A stretch of DNA of 64,000 nucleotides, from NCBI GenBank assembly GCA_944990035.1, contig CALYLX010000023.1:62001-126000 (forward strand), written 5' to 3'. The position numbers and the translations under genes were made by a program. The DNA comes from Clitopilus passeckerianus. Taxonomy: Eukaryota > Basidiomycota > Agaricomycetes > Agaricales > Entolomataceae. The notes beneath the pieces are model-generated. The model was not told the DNA's origin. It ran no database searches and saw nothing but the letters and a program-made list of their open reading frames with translations. Positions 36,559-47,476 of the stretch are shown one piece after another (position 1 is the first letter of the stretch; each line of letters begins with the position of its first letter).

Positions 36559-37336
36559 GTAGTTGTTCCTATGAACGGTGTTCTGAGAATGAATGGCTTC
36601 ACAATCGAAGCACCGTGCACACCTTTATACGACCTCCGAAGACGGCGATGCCTGGCAATCTCAAACTGAATTCACAGCCCATCAGACTTTCCGAAAGATG
36701 ACGACTGACACTGGCCATGACTTTCTCTCTGGCATATCGGCTTGCAACTGCGAAGATGGCTTGCTTAGTTTTGCTTCCGTATATGCGTTGCATGGGCCAA
36801 GTAAACTGTCAGAGCTGGCAGGTTCTGCAAGTAAGCCAAAATGTGTCAGTCACAACTAATCTCTCAACGAAGAACGGGAACGCGGAAAATCGGATGCCTT
36901 GCAATGGGTGGAGCCGCCTACTGTGGGTGTATCCCTCTGTGCCGTTCATGTGTCGAACGCAACTTTGCTTCCTCCGATGGGACAGCGATGATGATATGAC
37001 AGCCGGGCCGGTGCCAAGGAAGTTGCAGCCAGTGAATCTTGGGGTGTCATCCGAGGTGGAGATGGATCATAGTCTGGAAGCTTACAAGAGTTACCGTATA
37101 GGTCATATTACCTTGCCGCCGAGTTGTTCATGCATCGGCACAGGTGACTTCCTGCAGAGAAAAAACGAGCACAATCCATTCTTATATTGCGGACAGGAGA
37201 GGCCACCAAAGCGGCTTTACGTCACATATACACTGCTGAACAGACGTTCCTTGGCTCTGAATCAGGGATGTGAGTAAAGTAAGCGGTATCCAGAAAGCGG
37301 CGCTGACCTTTTGAACCCAAGTCCCAGAACTTCTAA
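36559..37336. other. Intergenic
   Basis: 5' region of the monooxygenase and 3' region of the cerato-platanin gene. The plus frame 36717-37277 (186 codons) shows no domain and has an odd Cys/Ser/Arg composition; discarded. Confidence 0.5.
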
Positions 37337-37771
37337 CTAGAATCCGCAGAACTTGGGAACCACTTGCTTCTCTTCCACTTGGACCGTTCCAAACTGCGCA
37401 GCATTACCACCAACAAGCTCATCCATCATCGTCTTGCTCCCAACAAATTTACCAACACCCCTGTCAATTGCAGTCATGTACACGGTCTTCGGCTTCCCGG
37501 TAGCAGGATTGGTGTACTTGAGTTCCCAGCAACTACCACAGTTCTTCGAGTTCCACCCTTCGACGGCGGGCGCACCTCCGATATGAGGGAAGGAGGGCAG
37601 GGAGGCGAAGGTTTTGTAGCCTTGAGTGAGTAGGCCATGGGGCCCGTCGGAACAGGAGACGGTGGACATGTCGCCGTTTCCCGTGCTGAAGTATTCATCG
37701 TATGACAAGAGGGAAGCGTTGGCTGCACCAATCGCGGCGAGAGCAGAGAAGATTAAGCTGACGAGTTGCAT
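37337..37771 (-). CDS. Cerato-platanin family secreted protein
   Basis: Single exon, 144 residues. The start at 37771 gives a signal peptide (MQLVSLIFSALAAIGAANA) and a mature chain beginning SLLSYDEYFSTG; the ATG at 37837 upstream would spoil the signal peptide. Family hallmarks are VSCSDGPHGL, a GYKTFASLPSFPHIGG stretch, WNSKNCGSCWEL and IDRGVGKFV. Four cysteines (VSC, NCGSC, KFC) sit at the positions expected for two disulfides. The C-terminus KFCGF is typical. These small wall-associated and secreted proteins have a double-psi beta-barrel, bind chitin oligomers and can act as elicitors in plant interactions. Neighbours do not indicate a cluster. High confidence. Confidence 0.95.
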   Translation of the reverse strand: MQLVSLIFSALAAIGAANASLLSYDEYFSTGNGDMSTVSCSDGPHGLLTQGYKTFASLPSFPHIGGAPAVEGWNSKNCGSCWELKYTNPATGKPKTVYMTAIDRGVGKFVGSKTMMDELVGGNAAQFGTVQVEEKQVVPKFCGF

Positions 37772-38708
37772 ATCGTGTTTCGTTGGATCAGATAGAATTT
37801 GGGGCGAAATATAGAACAGCCAGGTGACCTGATTCATTCAGGTCACCTATTATACCTTCAAGTGGTTATCTCGGACATTCCGGCTTCTGCAGCGGGAGGT
37901 TTGTCGCCATGGGGTAGAGGATCCTGGCCAGCTGCATCTTGGAACGTAATAGAACTTCTCTGCTTTTACTTGGAGTTGGTTGATGACTGCAGTAAGCAGT
38001 TTAAAGCGGCGTCCCGAAGAAATTATTAAATTTTGGAGAGCTGCCCATGTTGCTCTGCTTCTTGCTCATGGTGGATAGGCCTGACAGCCTTGCACCACAC
38101 GTGCTTGCAATCAACATATGGACCGGCCCTAAAGTCACTTCCCTGGCCAACTTTTGAAGTTACTTTTCAAGGGAATGAGCGCCACTGTGGGCATTGGTTC
38201 AACTTTTGGTTAATGCTACGGACAGATTTCAGGCACGTGGACGCTTACCAACAGACTGAGAATGTAAGGCAAATGTGCAGGAGCTTGCTACGAAACAGCT
38301 ACGAAATTGTATTTGGACACCTCTGTCATTTTCCACATTCCTGTCGATGTTCTACCTTACTACATCGTTGAGCTTCATGCCACAACGAGAGAGCTGGTAA
38401 AGAGAGATTAAATTGAAGTCCTTTCATTATTACAACAAAGTGAATTTGGTCGAATTTGCCAGTGGCAGATAACTATGGAACGAAAGATCTAAAATACAGA
38501 ACTAAGATAGAAATGTAAGCATGGACTGGCCATTACACAAGCAAGAAAATGGCAAAGATTGACGAACATAGGATGGAGTGCGAACTTTGGATATATGTAC
38601 GAGCGCTCTAAGGCAAACATATCGGGCGTGAAGTAATTCAAAAGTCCTAAAGCCCCAAATCAACATTCCAACGAGATGTAATAGAGGCGAAAGCGATGCA
38701 GGAGTTGG
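37772..38708. other. Intergenic
   Basis: Promoter side of the cerato-platanin gene and 3' side of the next NACHT gene. The plus frame 38033-38371 has no recognisable pattern. AT-rich, no gene. Confidence 0.5.
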
Positions 38709-40690
38709 TCAATACCGTGAAGTCACGGAGGCGGATGCAGAAGTCGACCTGCAACTTAAACAACCTGGTCTTCCACAAGAGGCTACCATGAAACCGTTCC
38801 AAAAGCGTAACAATTTCAACCAATTTCGTGCGATGAAATCGCGAATAGTAGAGCCTTCGCATTCATTATTGCATTTCTGCCATTCGTCAAGTATGTGAGC
38901 GTCGAAGGGAGAGACCATAATCAGAACAACCTACCTCCAGGAATCCGAGTATGGCTGCTCTTGTATCGCACGTGAATTCAAGTGGGTTGGCATCATCTCT
39001 GTGGGCGGGTTTGCCAGTCCTCGTAGTGTGGATATGGAAGACCATATGACGCGGCTTGCCAAGTCCAGCTATGACCGCGACGATTTCCTTCAACTGGCTT
39101 GACGGGCGAGAACGAAGGAGGTGATGTCGGAACAGGCTCTCAACTTCCTCGATATCAACGCCTGGTCCCGTTGGTGCGCCCGTCGTCACGCCCTTGGGCA
39201 CAACAAAGTGTCTGGATAAGCACCTCGTCAGTCGCCCCGAAGCCTCCCGTGCATCCATGAAGAATGGGCCAGCTCTGGAGCGATGGGAGAGGAAATCGAA
39301 CAGTGACGCGTGGAAAACACGTATAAACTTGTTCATACAGTGTCGGAGGGGTATAGCCAGGAGTGAATGGAGGGAGATAAGGTGTTGATGGAGGTCTCCC
39401 GGCTGTAGAAGGAGTATTCGTTCAAGCCAGGCGGGCGAGAGAGTTCGAAGCTCTCTTTGTTCATGATTGTCGTTTGGTGCGTCTGCTTCGTGAACCATGA
39501 GCCAAGCCAGAGTGTCCATTACGATATCAATGGACCTTGCATCGACGGACTGAAGGATGTGTCTAAAGACAGCGTCGACTTCGGCAAATGGGGACCCGCC
39601 ATCCGGGTTCGTACCGTCAATGATATCTTGTAAACGTCGCTGTGGGTCGCTTCGAGGTGAGCAGACGTGTTTCACCACCGCAGACGCGTAGAGGAATTGT
39701 CCAGAGGCCCTCTCCACTATCGTTTCTATCGCTCCTCGCGGTGGCCAAGAATCATCCACAACTGTGTGGCGACTCCTCTTGAGCTGGTCGAACCTTGATT
39801 GTAGGAAGAAGCCAATGTCGGAGGAAGGTGAGAAGCTTTCATCCAAGCCAAGTTGGAGAACGCTCTCAGAAGATTGAAGGTTGTCAAAAATCTCCGTTAT
39901 GTGGGGTTCGGGCCTGCTGGTGACGAGGAGGATCAAGGGGAGGTCATTATTGGAGAGGGCAGCCAGGAGAATCGACAGCAGCTCTTGCTGGCCCTGCCCG
40001 TCTCGGCACTCATCCAATCCATCGACGACAATAACCTTGACGCTTGTCAACAGCGAAGGGTCGGTCTTGCGGGCCTCATGGAGAGGCTGAACGACGAGTT
40101 GTTCGATCTGCGAGGCCAAGGATTTGCAAAATATGAAGGGGTCATCGAGAATGGCTGCTTCAATGTGTGGCCTTGCCGATGGAAACCAGATGGCAAGCTG
40201 AGAAGCAATAGTGGGTACCACAGCCTTCTTCTCATTGCAACCGACAGATGATCGCGAGAGAAAGAACGAGGCTGCAAGGAGACCTTGCTTTTGCCATCTC
40301 TCGGCTAGAGTCTGTGCTATTGCTGATTTGCCGGCTCCAGCAGGACCCCAAAGCCACAAGCATGGTTGCCCCACGGTATGCTGACTATATCTGGCCCAAT
40401 GGTCTATCTTGCCCAATATCGTGGTGCGGGTGTTAGGGTGGCACCGTGGTGGTTCGGAACGCTCATTTGAATCATGGAGGGCAGAAGGAACAGCGTGTTG
40501 CCGAAGATCGTTCAGACCTATATATAAATCGAAGACCATTAAGATTACGTAATGAAATTGATGAGTCCAGCTAGAACGTACAGGAGTTTTCTTGGCGGGT
40601 TGTGGTGAGGTGTATCTCGTTATACGTCTGTGTCTCCAAGAAGTGAGAATCGAAAATAGTATGGCCCTGTATGAGTCCAGGAAAAGGCAT
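38709..40690 (-). CDS. NACHT NTPase (NLR-like, group B), intact gene
   Basis: Three exons: 40582-40690, 38935-40517 and 38709-38876. The first exon encodes MPFPGLIQGHTIFDSHFLET then QTYNEIH, the best example of the shared motif. The core has DLRQHAVPSALHDSNERSE, PPRCHP, Walker A GPAGAGKSAIAQT, Walker B VIVVDGLDEC, LVTSRPEPH, SGQFLYASAVV and FHASLFDFLSHRSRAG. The last exon, after a GTAGGT donor, starts KCNNECEGS and has RFWNGFMVASCGRPGCLSC. This is the intact relative of the 13.3-kb pseudogene; the two share long stretches base for base (for example around the TIVERASGQFLYAS codons). The penultimate intron contains an in-frame stop. NLR-like STAND ATPase, no C-terminal repeats; target unknown. 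Confidence 0.89.
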
Positions 40691-41435
40691 TAGGGGATGC
40701 AGAGATGAGGAAGGGGGACTTAATCCATAGAGTGGTTGATGGCATTCCGGTGACGAGCTACTCGCCTGTTAAACCTAGTCTTGCCGCAAGGTGAGATTGC
40801 CTCGAGGTAGCGACCCTGACACCTCGAGTGACCTTGAGGTAACTCAAGATTTTACCCAAACCAGCTCGAGTTGATTCGAGCTGTTGCCGACATCGCCGAC
40901 ACTGCCATATCTGAAAATCTCATCCGACCATTGCCATGATTGCCTTCATCAGGGAAACGGAACGAGTGTGATATAGCCAGATGCGAGTCACGAAGCCGAA
41001 ATCAGATTAGCTGGCGTTGCAACGGATTATCATGGGTTACGACCATGGGATCATCTCGAGAGCTTCAAAATCGATATTTTGTTCATTGAAGCTATTAAGT
41101 TCATTGAAGCTCCGCTCAGAACCTGTTATATAGATTGGGCTCATCTTCTCGGCGTGTAGGCCCAACTTCCTTGTCAACCTTCATCTCTAGCCGCCTCTAG
41201 TATCTAGGCTTAGTTAAACCCAAAGTTTTAAGGCTGTATGGCAGGCCGGCGCCTAAGCTTAAGCACCATTACACTTGAGTGATCTGCCCGTGGTGCGTTG
41301 TAATAAAATGCGGGACCTTGTGCGGTTATCACATACACATACACACATGAGGCCCGAGATCTGAGATCGCATACTATATAGGGTACATTGACCTACTCTG
41401 CCTATTTGATCAAACGAGCACATGACTGACAGTGA
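40691..41435. other. Intergenic with short local repeats
   Basis: No gene. Around 40800-40890 there are several CTCGAG-centred near-palindromes (CCTCGAGG, CACCTCGAGTG, GCTCGAGT). At about 41080-41115 the string GTTCATTGAAGCT occurs twice within 35 bases. The right end carries the left target-site copy of the adjacent transposon. Confidence 0.5.
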
Positions 41436-41443
41436 CACAATCG
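41436..41443. repeat. 8-bp target site duplication, left copy
   Basis: CACAATCG directly abuts the left terminal inverted repeat and is repeated exactly at 43942-43949. Confidence 0.85.
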
Positions 41444-43941
41444 CACCTAGTGTTCCCACGATTTGAGCCTCAATCAGGCTGGCGTGTAAGCGACAGAAAC
41501 GAGCCTAACTAAGGCTCAAATTCGCGAATCCCGCACACCAGCAATAAAACCTGGGATAAAACCACCTGGGACTTAGCCAGATTTTTTTTTTCGCGGCCTC
41601 CAGGCTCCCTCGGGTGGGCTCGGCGATGCTCGGCAGTGATGGGGTGGCCTCATATGGTAAGGGTGGCCATATTTGGGACTCGCGTGACCTCAAACGCGTC
41701 GCTCGTCGCGTCAACTCAACGCGCGTGCTCGCTGCTGGACATGATGAGCTCGAGTCCCCGCTCATTCTGTCAATAGAATAGGAAATTTGCGCGGGGAATG
41801 CTTAGATACAGTATATGTAATGTATGTGGCATACCAAATAAGGAAACATATAGCTCAAAAGTGCGCAAATGCGTGATTTGAGTGATATAAGCAGGAGGAG
41901 CACTACTCCTATCTCAAGAATGAATTATCTATTAGGCAAACACTTTAAGGAGCTTATCTACGAGCATATTTAGCGCTTGGGTACATATCTAATATAGTGC
42001 TGGCATTAGTATACGTGGCGCATTGCCCATATCACTCCCCACATTTATTCTACACCAATCTACCAGCATTTTTGTGGTCCAAATCACTAACAGGAGACGT
42101 AGACAGAGACAATATACTATTGAAGGCTGAATATACAGCTGCTTCTCTGCTATAAATCTCTAAATAATGCAGGAGGTCTGTTTTACCCTGTGCAGACACA
42201 CCCTTGTACAACATATATCCCAGCTTTAATACCTTCCGGCATACGCTTTCTGGCTACTCTTACCTTCTATGTACCTGTATATATGCCTGGATATGTGGCC
42301 GGGCCTTTAGAAACGAAATAAATCGCTTGAATTTAGCTTTTCTACTAGCTCAACCTCTACAACACCTATACACCTGAATATAGGGCGTAGGCCGGCATAT
42401 TTGCTGTCAGCCGTAGCTATACGGTGTATATATTTAGATTATAGCATAAATAGGGTCTATATACAATTAGAAGGGGAGATTATATGACAGGGATGAGGAC
42501 ATGGTGAGATTGGCGTATTGCGCTCCGGGAGTACTGGTATTCGAGTAAAATCAGCTATACGTGCGGCAATAATTAGAGATATAGAGTATATATACAGTTC
42601 AAGACTGCTCCGAAGGAAATCGGAGCGTTGTGGAAGCAAGGAGCTTCGAAACGGTTAGAAATCGGTCGTTTGATGCACCGGTCTCCAACTCGTGCAGTCA
42701 GTGATGGGCATCTCCACAGCCGTTTTAGAGACATCCCTCGTCTCTGTCCTTCCACAATCATCCAGGGCCCGTCGGGACTACTTCAGACGGTGTATTAGAT
42801 ACCAATGCATAGTTTTACCGCGTCAGATATTCAAACTAGGGCTATATGCGCACTGATGAAAAGGAATGGTGTATTTCTTGGTCAGACAATGGATTGGTAG
42901 CTATAGAAGAATTGGGTGCAATATAAGGCTTGAAAACGCTGGGACATGTATGTATACTAGTATAGCAGCCTACACCAGCTACATAAACGTCAGTATAACC
43001 CAGGAATCTCAATATTAATGTCGATTTCATCTATGGCGCATCCGGGTACAAATCCTCCTAAAAGGATCATCCTAACGCACGGGAGAGATAGGAAAAGGCT
43101 ATATAATCAGTTTGATACCGTATTTACATATACAGAACATGTTCCTATGCTTTCCGCTAGCTCTGAAGCGGCTCAATCCTAGAAATCCTACTCAGCTTGT
43201 TGCTCAATCACCCCTCAATATAGCAAGACCTGTGATAGTATATACTACGCATTCTGTTGTATAGCCGGTCAAGAGTGATTCTTACTCCCTACTGTAGCTA
43301 TGAGAACACTTGAGCATAGTGATTATCTTGCAGATAGACATTCACACATCTTGAAAGGTTGCGCCATATACAATAGCGCCAGCACTATTCTAAGTACGTC
43401 CCCAGACCCCTAATACACTCATAAGTAGACGTGTTAAGCCGTTTACCTATTGCATGATTCGTTCTTGAGATAGAACTAGTGCTCCTGCTGCACCTATCAC
43501 TCAAATCACACATTTGCTCGCTATTTAGTCATCTATTTCCTTATTGGGTGTATTAAATACATCGTTTATACTATATCTAAGTATTCCCCGCGCAAATTTC
43601 CTATTCTATTGACAGAATGAGCGGGGACTCGAGCTCATCATGTCCAGCAGCAGCGAGCACGCGCGTTGAGTTGACGCGACGAGCGACGCGTTTGAGGTCA
43701 CGCGAGTCCCAAATATGGCCACCCTTACCATATGAGGCCACCCCATCACTGCCGAGCATCGCCGAGCCCACCCGAGGGAGCCTGGAGGCCGCGAAAAAAA
43801 AAATCTGGCTAAGTCCCAGGTGGTTTTATCCCAGGTTTTATTGCTGGTGTGCGGGATTCGCGAATTTGAGCCTTAGTTAGGCTCGTTTCTGTCGCTTACA
43901 CGCCAGCCTGATTGAGGCTCAAATCGTGGGAACACTAGGTG
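41444..43941. mobile_element. Non-autonomous DNA transposon with long terminal inverted repeats (hAT- or Mutator-like foldback)
   Basis: The left end CACCTAGTGTTCCCACG is the exact reverse complement of the right end. The arms are near identical for about 350 bases (41444-41795 and 43590-43941). They continue as a diverged inverted match for about 250 more, to near 42030 and 43350. An 8-bp target duplication (CACAATCG) flanks the element. A hAT transposase makes 8-bp duplications; Mutator-like elements make 8-11 and often have long arms, so the superfamily is open. The ~1.3-kb centre has no transposase frame, so movement would need a helper in trans. Each arm holds the same small open frame (minus 41505-41765, plus 43617-43880, starting MSGDSSSSCPA), differing by one GCT/AGC triplet. 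Confidence 0.88.
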
Positions 43942-43949
43942 CACAATCG
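43942..43949. repeat. 8-bp target site duplication, right copy
   Basis: CACAATCG, identical to 41436-41443. Confidence 0.85.
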
Positions 43950-43993
43950 ACGATTCTCGTCACCATAGGCTCTTGGTTCCGAGAATGATTAAA

Positions 43994-44113
43994 TTAATTT
44001 TGTCTTCCTTGGACGCCACTTCCGGATATCGTCACGGTATTATTTTGGTTATATACCTCTGTTTCCACGAGCTGAGAGTCATGTATATCCACATTCCGTG
44101 CCAAGTCAACCAT
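43994..44113 (-). pseudogene. Orphan NACHT first exon (no core attached)
   Basis: From the ATG at 44113 the frame reads MVDLARNVDIHDSQLVETEV then YNQNN, and ends at a stop at 43994. It is clearly related to the first exon of the intact 45.5-kb gene (MVELANSNDIRDSQFVDTDT) and to the orphan exon at 58027. No donor GT follows at the expected place and no NACHT core lies downstream on either side of the adjacent transposon. It is probably a relic of a duplicated gene whose body was lost. A short peptide made from it cannot be excluded. Confidence 0.65.
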
Positions 44114-44224
44114 AGGAAAGGGTGTGAGCTGTCCTTCGACCAAGAGAAAGAGGCAGCGCCAATGGGTAGATGGTGGATGAGGACATAGTTGCAATGAAAA
44201 TCCATCCAATGGTCCGGCCCACTA

Positions 44225-44890
44225 CTATGGCTAACCGGGTGTTGCAAATTCACCTAGTGCTGCAAATTTTTGAAAGATTGGGCTCTGGCGTCTCGCTCAG
44301 TCCACACCCACACTTGGGGCGCGAGACATGCTTCGACACATACAATCTCATGATTCTGCACAACTCAGATAGTAATTAAATGCAACACTGGACTTGCCAA
44401 TCGCTGTTTTCTAGCCCAAAATAGCTACTTACGCTTCGGAAAATTGGTCTGATAATATTCATGTTCCAGGGTTTTCATGGCATTTAAATCAAGTAGTAAC
44501 ATTGATTCTAGACATTTCTCCGAGAATGCCAAATGCTCAGAGAACGAGTGAGGTTCCATTGAAGTTGAAGATCGCAACAGCGTGACAATTCGACGTGGCT
44601 TCGACGAGAATTGGGACCCAGCAGTGGGCCCATCACGGAATAAACACCAAACTGGGCTTCGGTAAGTCCACCATCACTTTTGCAGCTGTGACCGTGGTGT
44701 TACGAAATTTGCAGGACCAGGTGAGTTTCGTTTTCGACATATAGCTCTCGACTCGTTACATTTCTACTAGAAGTAAAAACAATCTATAGGCCATTTTTAC
44801 ATTCTCTCTCGACTGTTACGCAAGACCGAGCCGGGTTACTCGAGAGAATTTGCCTCCACCAAAATATTTGCAACACCCGGTTAGCCATAG
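44225..44890. mobile_element. MITE-like element, TA target site (Tc1/mariner type suspected)
   Basis: The left end CTATGGCTAACCGGGTGTTG is the reverse complement of the right end (...CACCCGGTTAGCCATAG). TA lies immediately outside both ends (44223-44224, 44891-44892). The inverted match covers about 25 bases. At ~670 bp with no transposase frame it fits a non-autonomous mariner-type element. The terminal-repeat match is exact as read; the superfamily call is inference from the TA target. Confidence 0.72.
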
Positions 44891-45471
44891 TATTTACTGT
44901 AGCACATTGTGACAATATGAGCCTTTGAATTTGATGTAATTGATGTGGCTACCGTTTGGGGTTACTCCTGAAATTTGAAAGTAGACTCAAGTAAAGCTTG
45001 ATGCTTTGAAGGCCAATGGGTGCTATTTAATACCACTGCCTAGACGCAGTTGAATGTTCGTCCAAACTATATATCTAACCACGCCTCCAGGAATTGCGCG
45101 GACACTCGTACTACACGTTACCTAAGGGGTTGGTGGAGATTTGCCGCCTAAGGTGTTCTAACTCGGAATCACCAAGACGATCAGTTATTCATACATTTTC
45201 CCAGCGTCCTCTCAGCGTGAAAACGAAGATAAGCGGAGGGGGGGCGGGGAACAAAATCTTCAGCAGGGGTAGGTATCGGGGTCATCAACTTGAGAATATA
45301 TTGGTTCGTTTTCCACATTCACTCTGTACATTCGAGATGAAGTAATTCAGAAAATCTGATCACGAGAATCATCAATACAGCGCATCTCATTTGATCTGAA
45401 GCCTCAACAGCTCGACCTGGAACAAACGTATGATACAAGATGAGTTAGAGTAAACCTATTGCAGAACAGGC
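44891..45471. other. Intergenic
   Basis: 3' side of the next NACHT gene. The plus frame 45094-45345 has no recognisable pattern. Nothing else seen. Confidence 0.5.
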
Positions 45472-47476
45472 TCAGGCCTTAGAGCATGAGCACCTTTGTC
45501 GGCCACAAGGCGGTGTCATGAAAATATGCCGAAAACGAAACAATGCCAGGCGAATTCGAACGATCAAATAGTGGATGAATGAGAATCTATTCACGTTGTT
45601 GCATTTCTGTAAACCAAACAGACCATCAGCATGGGTCAACATATACGGGAAACAACGCACCCGAAGAAAGTTCACTATCGTATGCTTAGTGTTGCAAGAT
45701 AAGCTGGCAAAGGGCAAGACGCTGGCGAATGGTAGGCATCCCAACTTAAGAGATTCTGACACCTCCGTATTTCCTTCGGAAAAACCCGAAACGACTTTAA
45801 TCAAGTTCTCCAGCTCTCTGGTAGGGGAGGCAAGTGAAAGGTGATGTTGAAATGACTCTTCCAGATGATCGGGATCGTATCGGAGCACACATGGGAGCCT
45901 TTCAGGAAGAACCCTTTGTATGAACATGTGCATGAGAAGAGATTTGGCTACGCGACCGCTGGTCTCTTGAGCGTTCATGGCGAACAACCCAGCCCGCGAC
46001 GGGTCCCCAAGGAAATCCCAAAATGATGCATGTAACACACGGATGGGAGATTGGTTGGAGTTTTTGGGCGAGACAGCGAGGAGGGGGCGGAGGAAGGCGA
46101 GATGCTGATGCATGTCCTCCGATTTGAGCATGAGCAATTTCTTGAGTTTTGTGGGGGATAGGAAGGGGGTATGCTCGCTACTGGGGAAGGGCGGGATGCT
46201 GTTTGGGAATGCTTCTCTATCGTGAACTGCTAGCCAGGCTAGAGTATCCATGACAATTTCGAGGGAACTAGGGGGTGTAGAACGAAGGATGCGCAGAAAA
46301 CGGCGGTCCATGTCCACAAACGGTGATTCACCCTCGGGGAATACCCCAGATAGAACTGCTTGCAGACGTCGGTGAGGGTCACCACCCGGTAAACAGACAT
46401 ATTCAACAGCGGCGGGTGCGTAGAGGAATTGACCAGAAGATTTCTGGATAATTCTCTGGATTGCAGCCTCTGGCGGCCACGATTCATGAATGGTGTGGCT
46501 GCGATTCTTCACCAATTGAGCAAATGCCGACCTTACGTAGAGTTCGACGTCGGCGGAAGGTGCCAACTCGTCGTTCAGGACGATGTGGAGGATGAGATGG
46601 GACAAATGGAAAGAGTTAAAAATCTCTGCAATGTAGGGTTTTGGCGAGCTGGTGATGAGGAGAACCAATGGGAGGTCACTGCGGGAGAAAGCATCCACGA
46701 ATAGCGAGATGAGTTCTCGCTGATCAAGGACGTCTTCACATTGGTCGAAGCCGTCCAGAACGACTACTCCGAAAGTGCCGCTAGGGGACGCTGCTTGTTG
46801 ACATGCTTCTCTGAGAGGGTTGACGATGAGTTGTTCCAACTGCGAGGCGAGGGACTTGGTGAATATGAGCGGGTCGTTGCTGATGGTTCGGTTGACACGT
46901 GGCAACAGTTGAGGACACCAAAGACACAACTGGTAGGCGATGGTCGTTATAATGGCGAGCTTCACATCGTCAACTTCAGATGCTTGGGGAAGAAAGAAGG
47001 ACGCTGCTAGTTGGCCTCGGGTGTTCAAATGTTCGGCGAACGTCTGGGCAACGGCAGATTTTCCAGAGCCTACAGGGCCAGATAACCATAGACATGGCCT
47101 TTTTGGCGTAGGATGCGCATTGTACACCCAATCTTCGATGATTTGGTAGACCGCGACACGAGTAGTGGGAGCGCATCGAGGGGCTTTAGAACGTTCTTTG
47201 GAATTGTGGATTGCACTTGGAAGCGCATTGCTCAGAAGGGCTTCTAGTCCTGAATGATGAATATTAATAGGTATACGTTCAGACCTAAACATCCGGAAAG
47301 CATTCTTCCAACGCACCTTGTTTGTCAGATGCAGATACAAAGTAATTATGGATCCCTCCTAGCTGAACTTGATTTCCGGTCCCATAAATCGCGCTATTTT
47401 GGGTACTTTGGTGATATGTGTCTGTGTCTACGAACTGAGAGTCTCGAATATCATTGCTGTTAGCCAGCTCAACCAT
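45472..47476 (-). CDS. NACHT NTPase (NLR-like, group B') with altered Walker B
   Basis: Three exons: 47317-47476, 45661-47249 and 45472-45606. The first exon starts MVELANSNDIRDSQFVDTDT and goes on with a Gly/Asn/Gln-rich stretch (YGTGNQVQLGGIHN). The core has EALLSNALPSAIHNSKERS, APRCAP, and Walker A GPVGSGKSAVAQT. Walker B reads VVVLDGFDQC where its paralogs have DGLDEC, so the usual catalytic Glu is Gln. The following strand reads LLITSSPKP where paralogs have TSRPEP, losing the Arg. SGQFLYAPAAVEY and LHASFWDFLGDP follow. The last intron (45607-45660, 54 nt) is in frame without a stop. The last exon starts KCNNVNRF and ends CGRQRCSCSKA. ATP binding is likely retained; hydrolysis is doubtful. 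Confidence 0.87.

Noticed and set aside
36717..37277. 186-codon open frame on plus upstream of the monooxygenase
   Set aside because: No recognisable pattern and atypical composition; lies in a promoter region.
40800..40890. CTCGAG-centred palindromes
   Set aside because: Several short near-palindromes, but no consistent spacing or adjacent gene start that would support a regulatory call.
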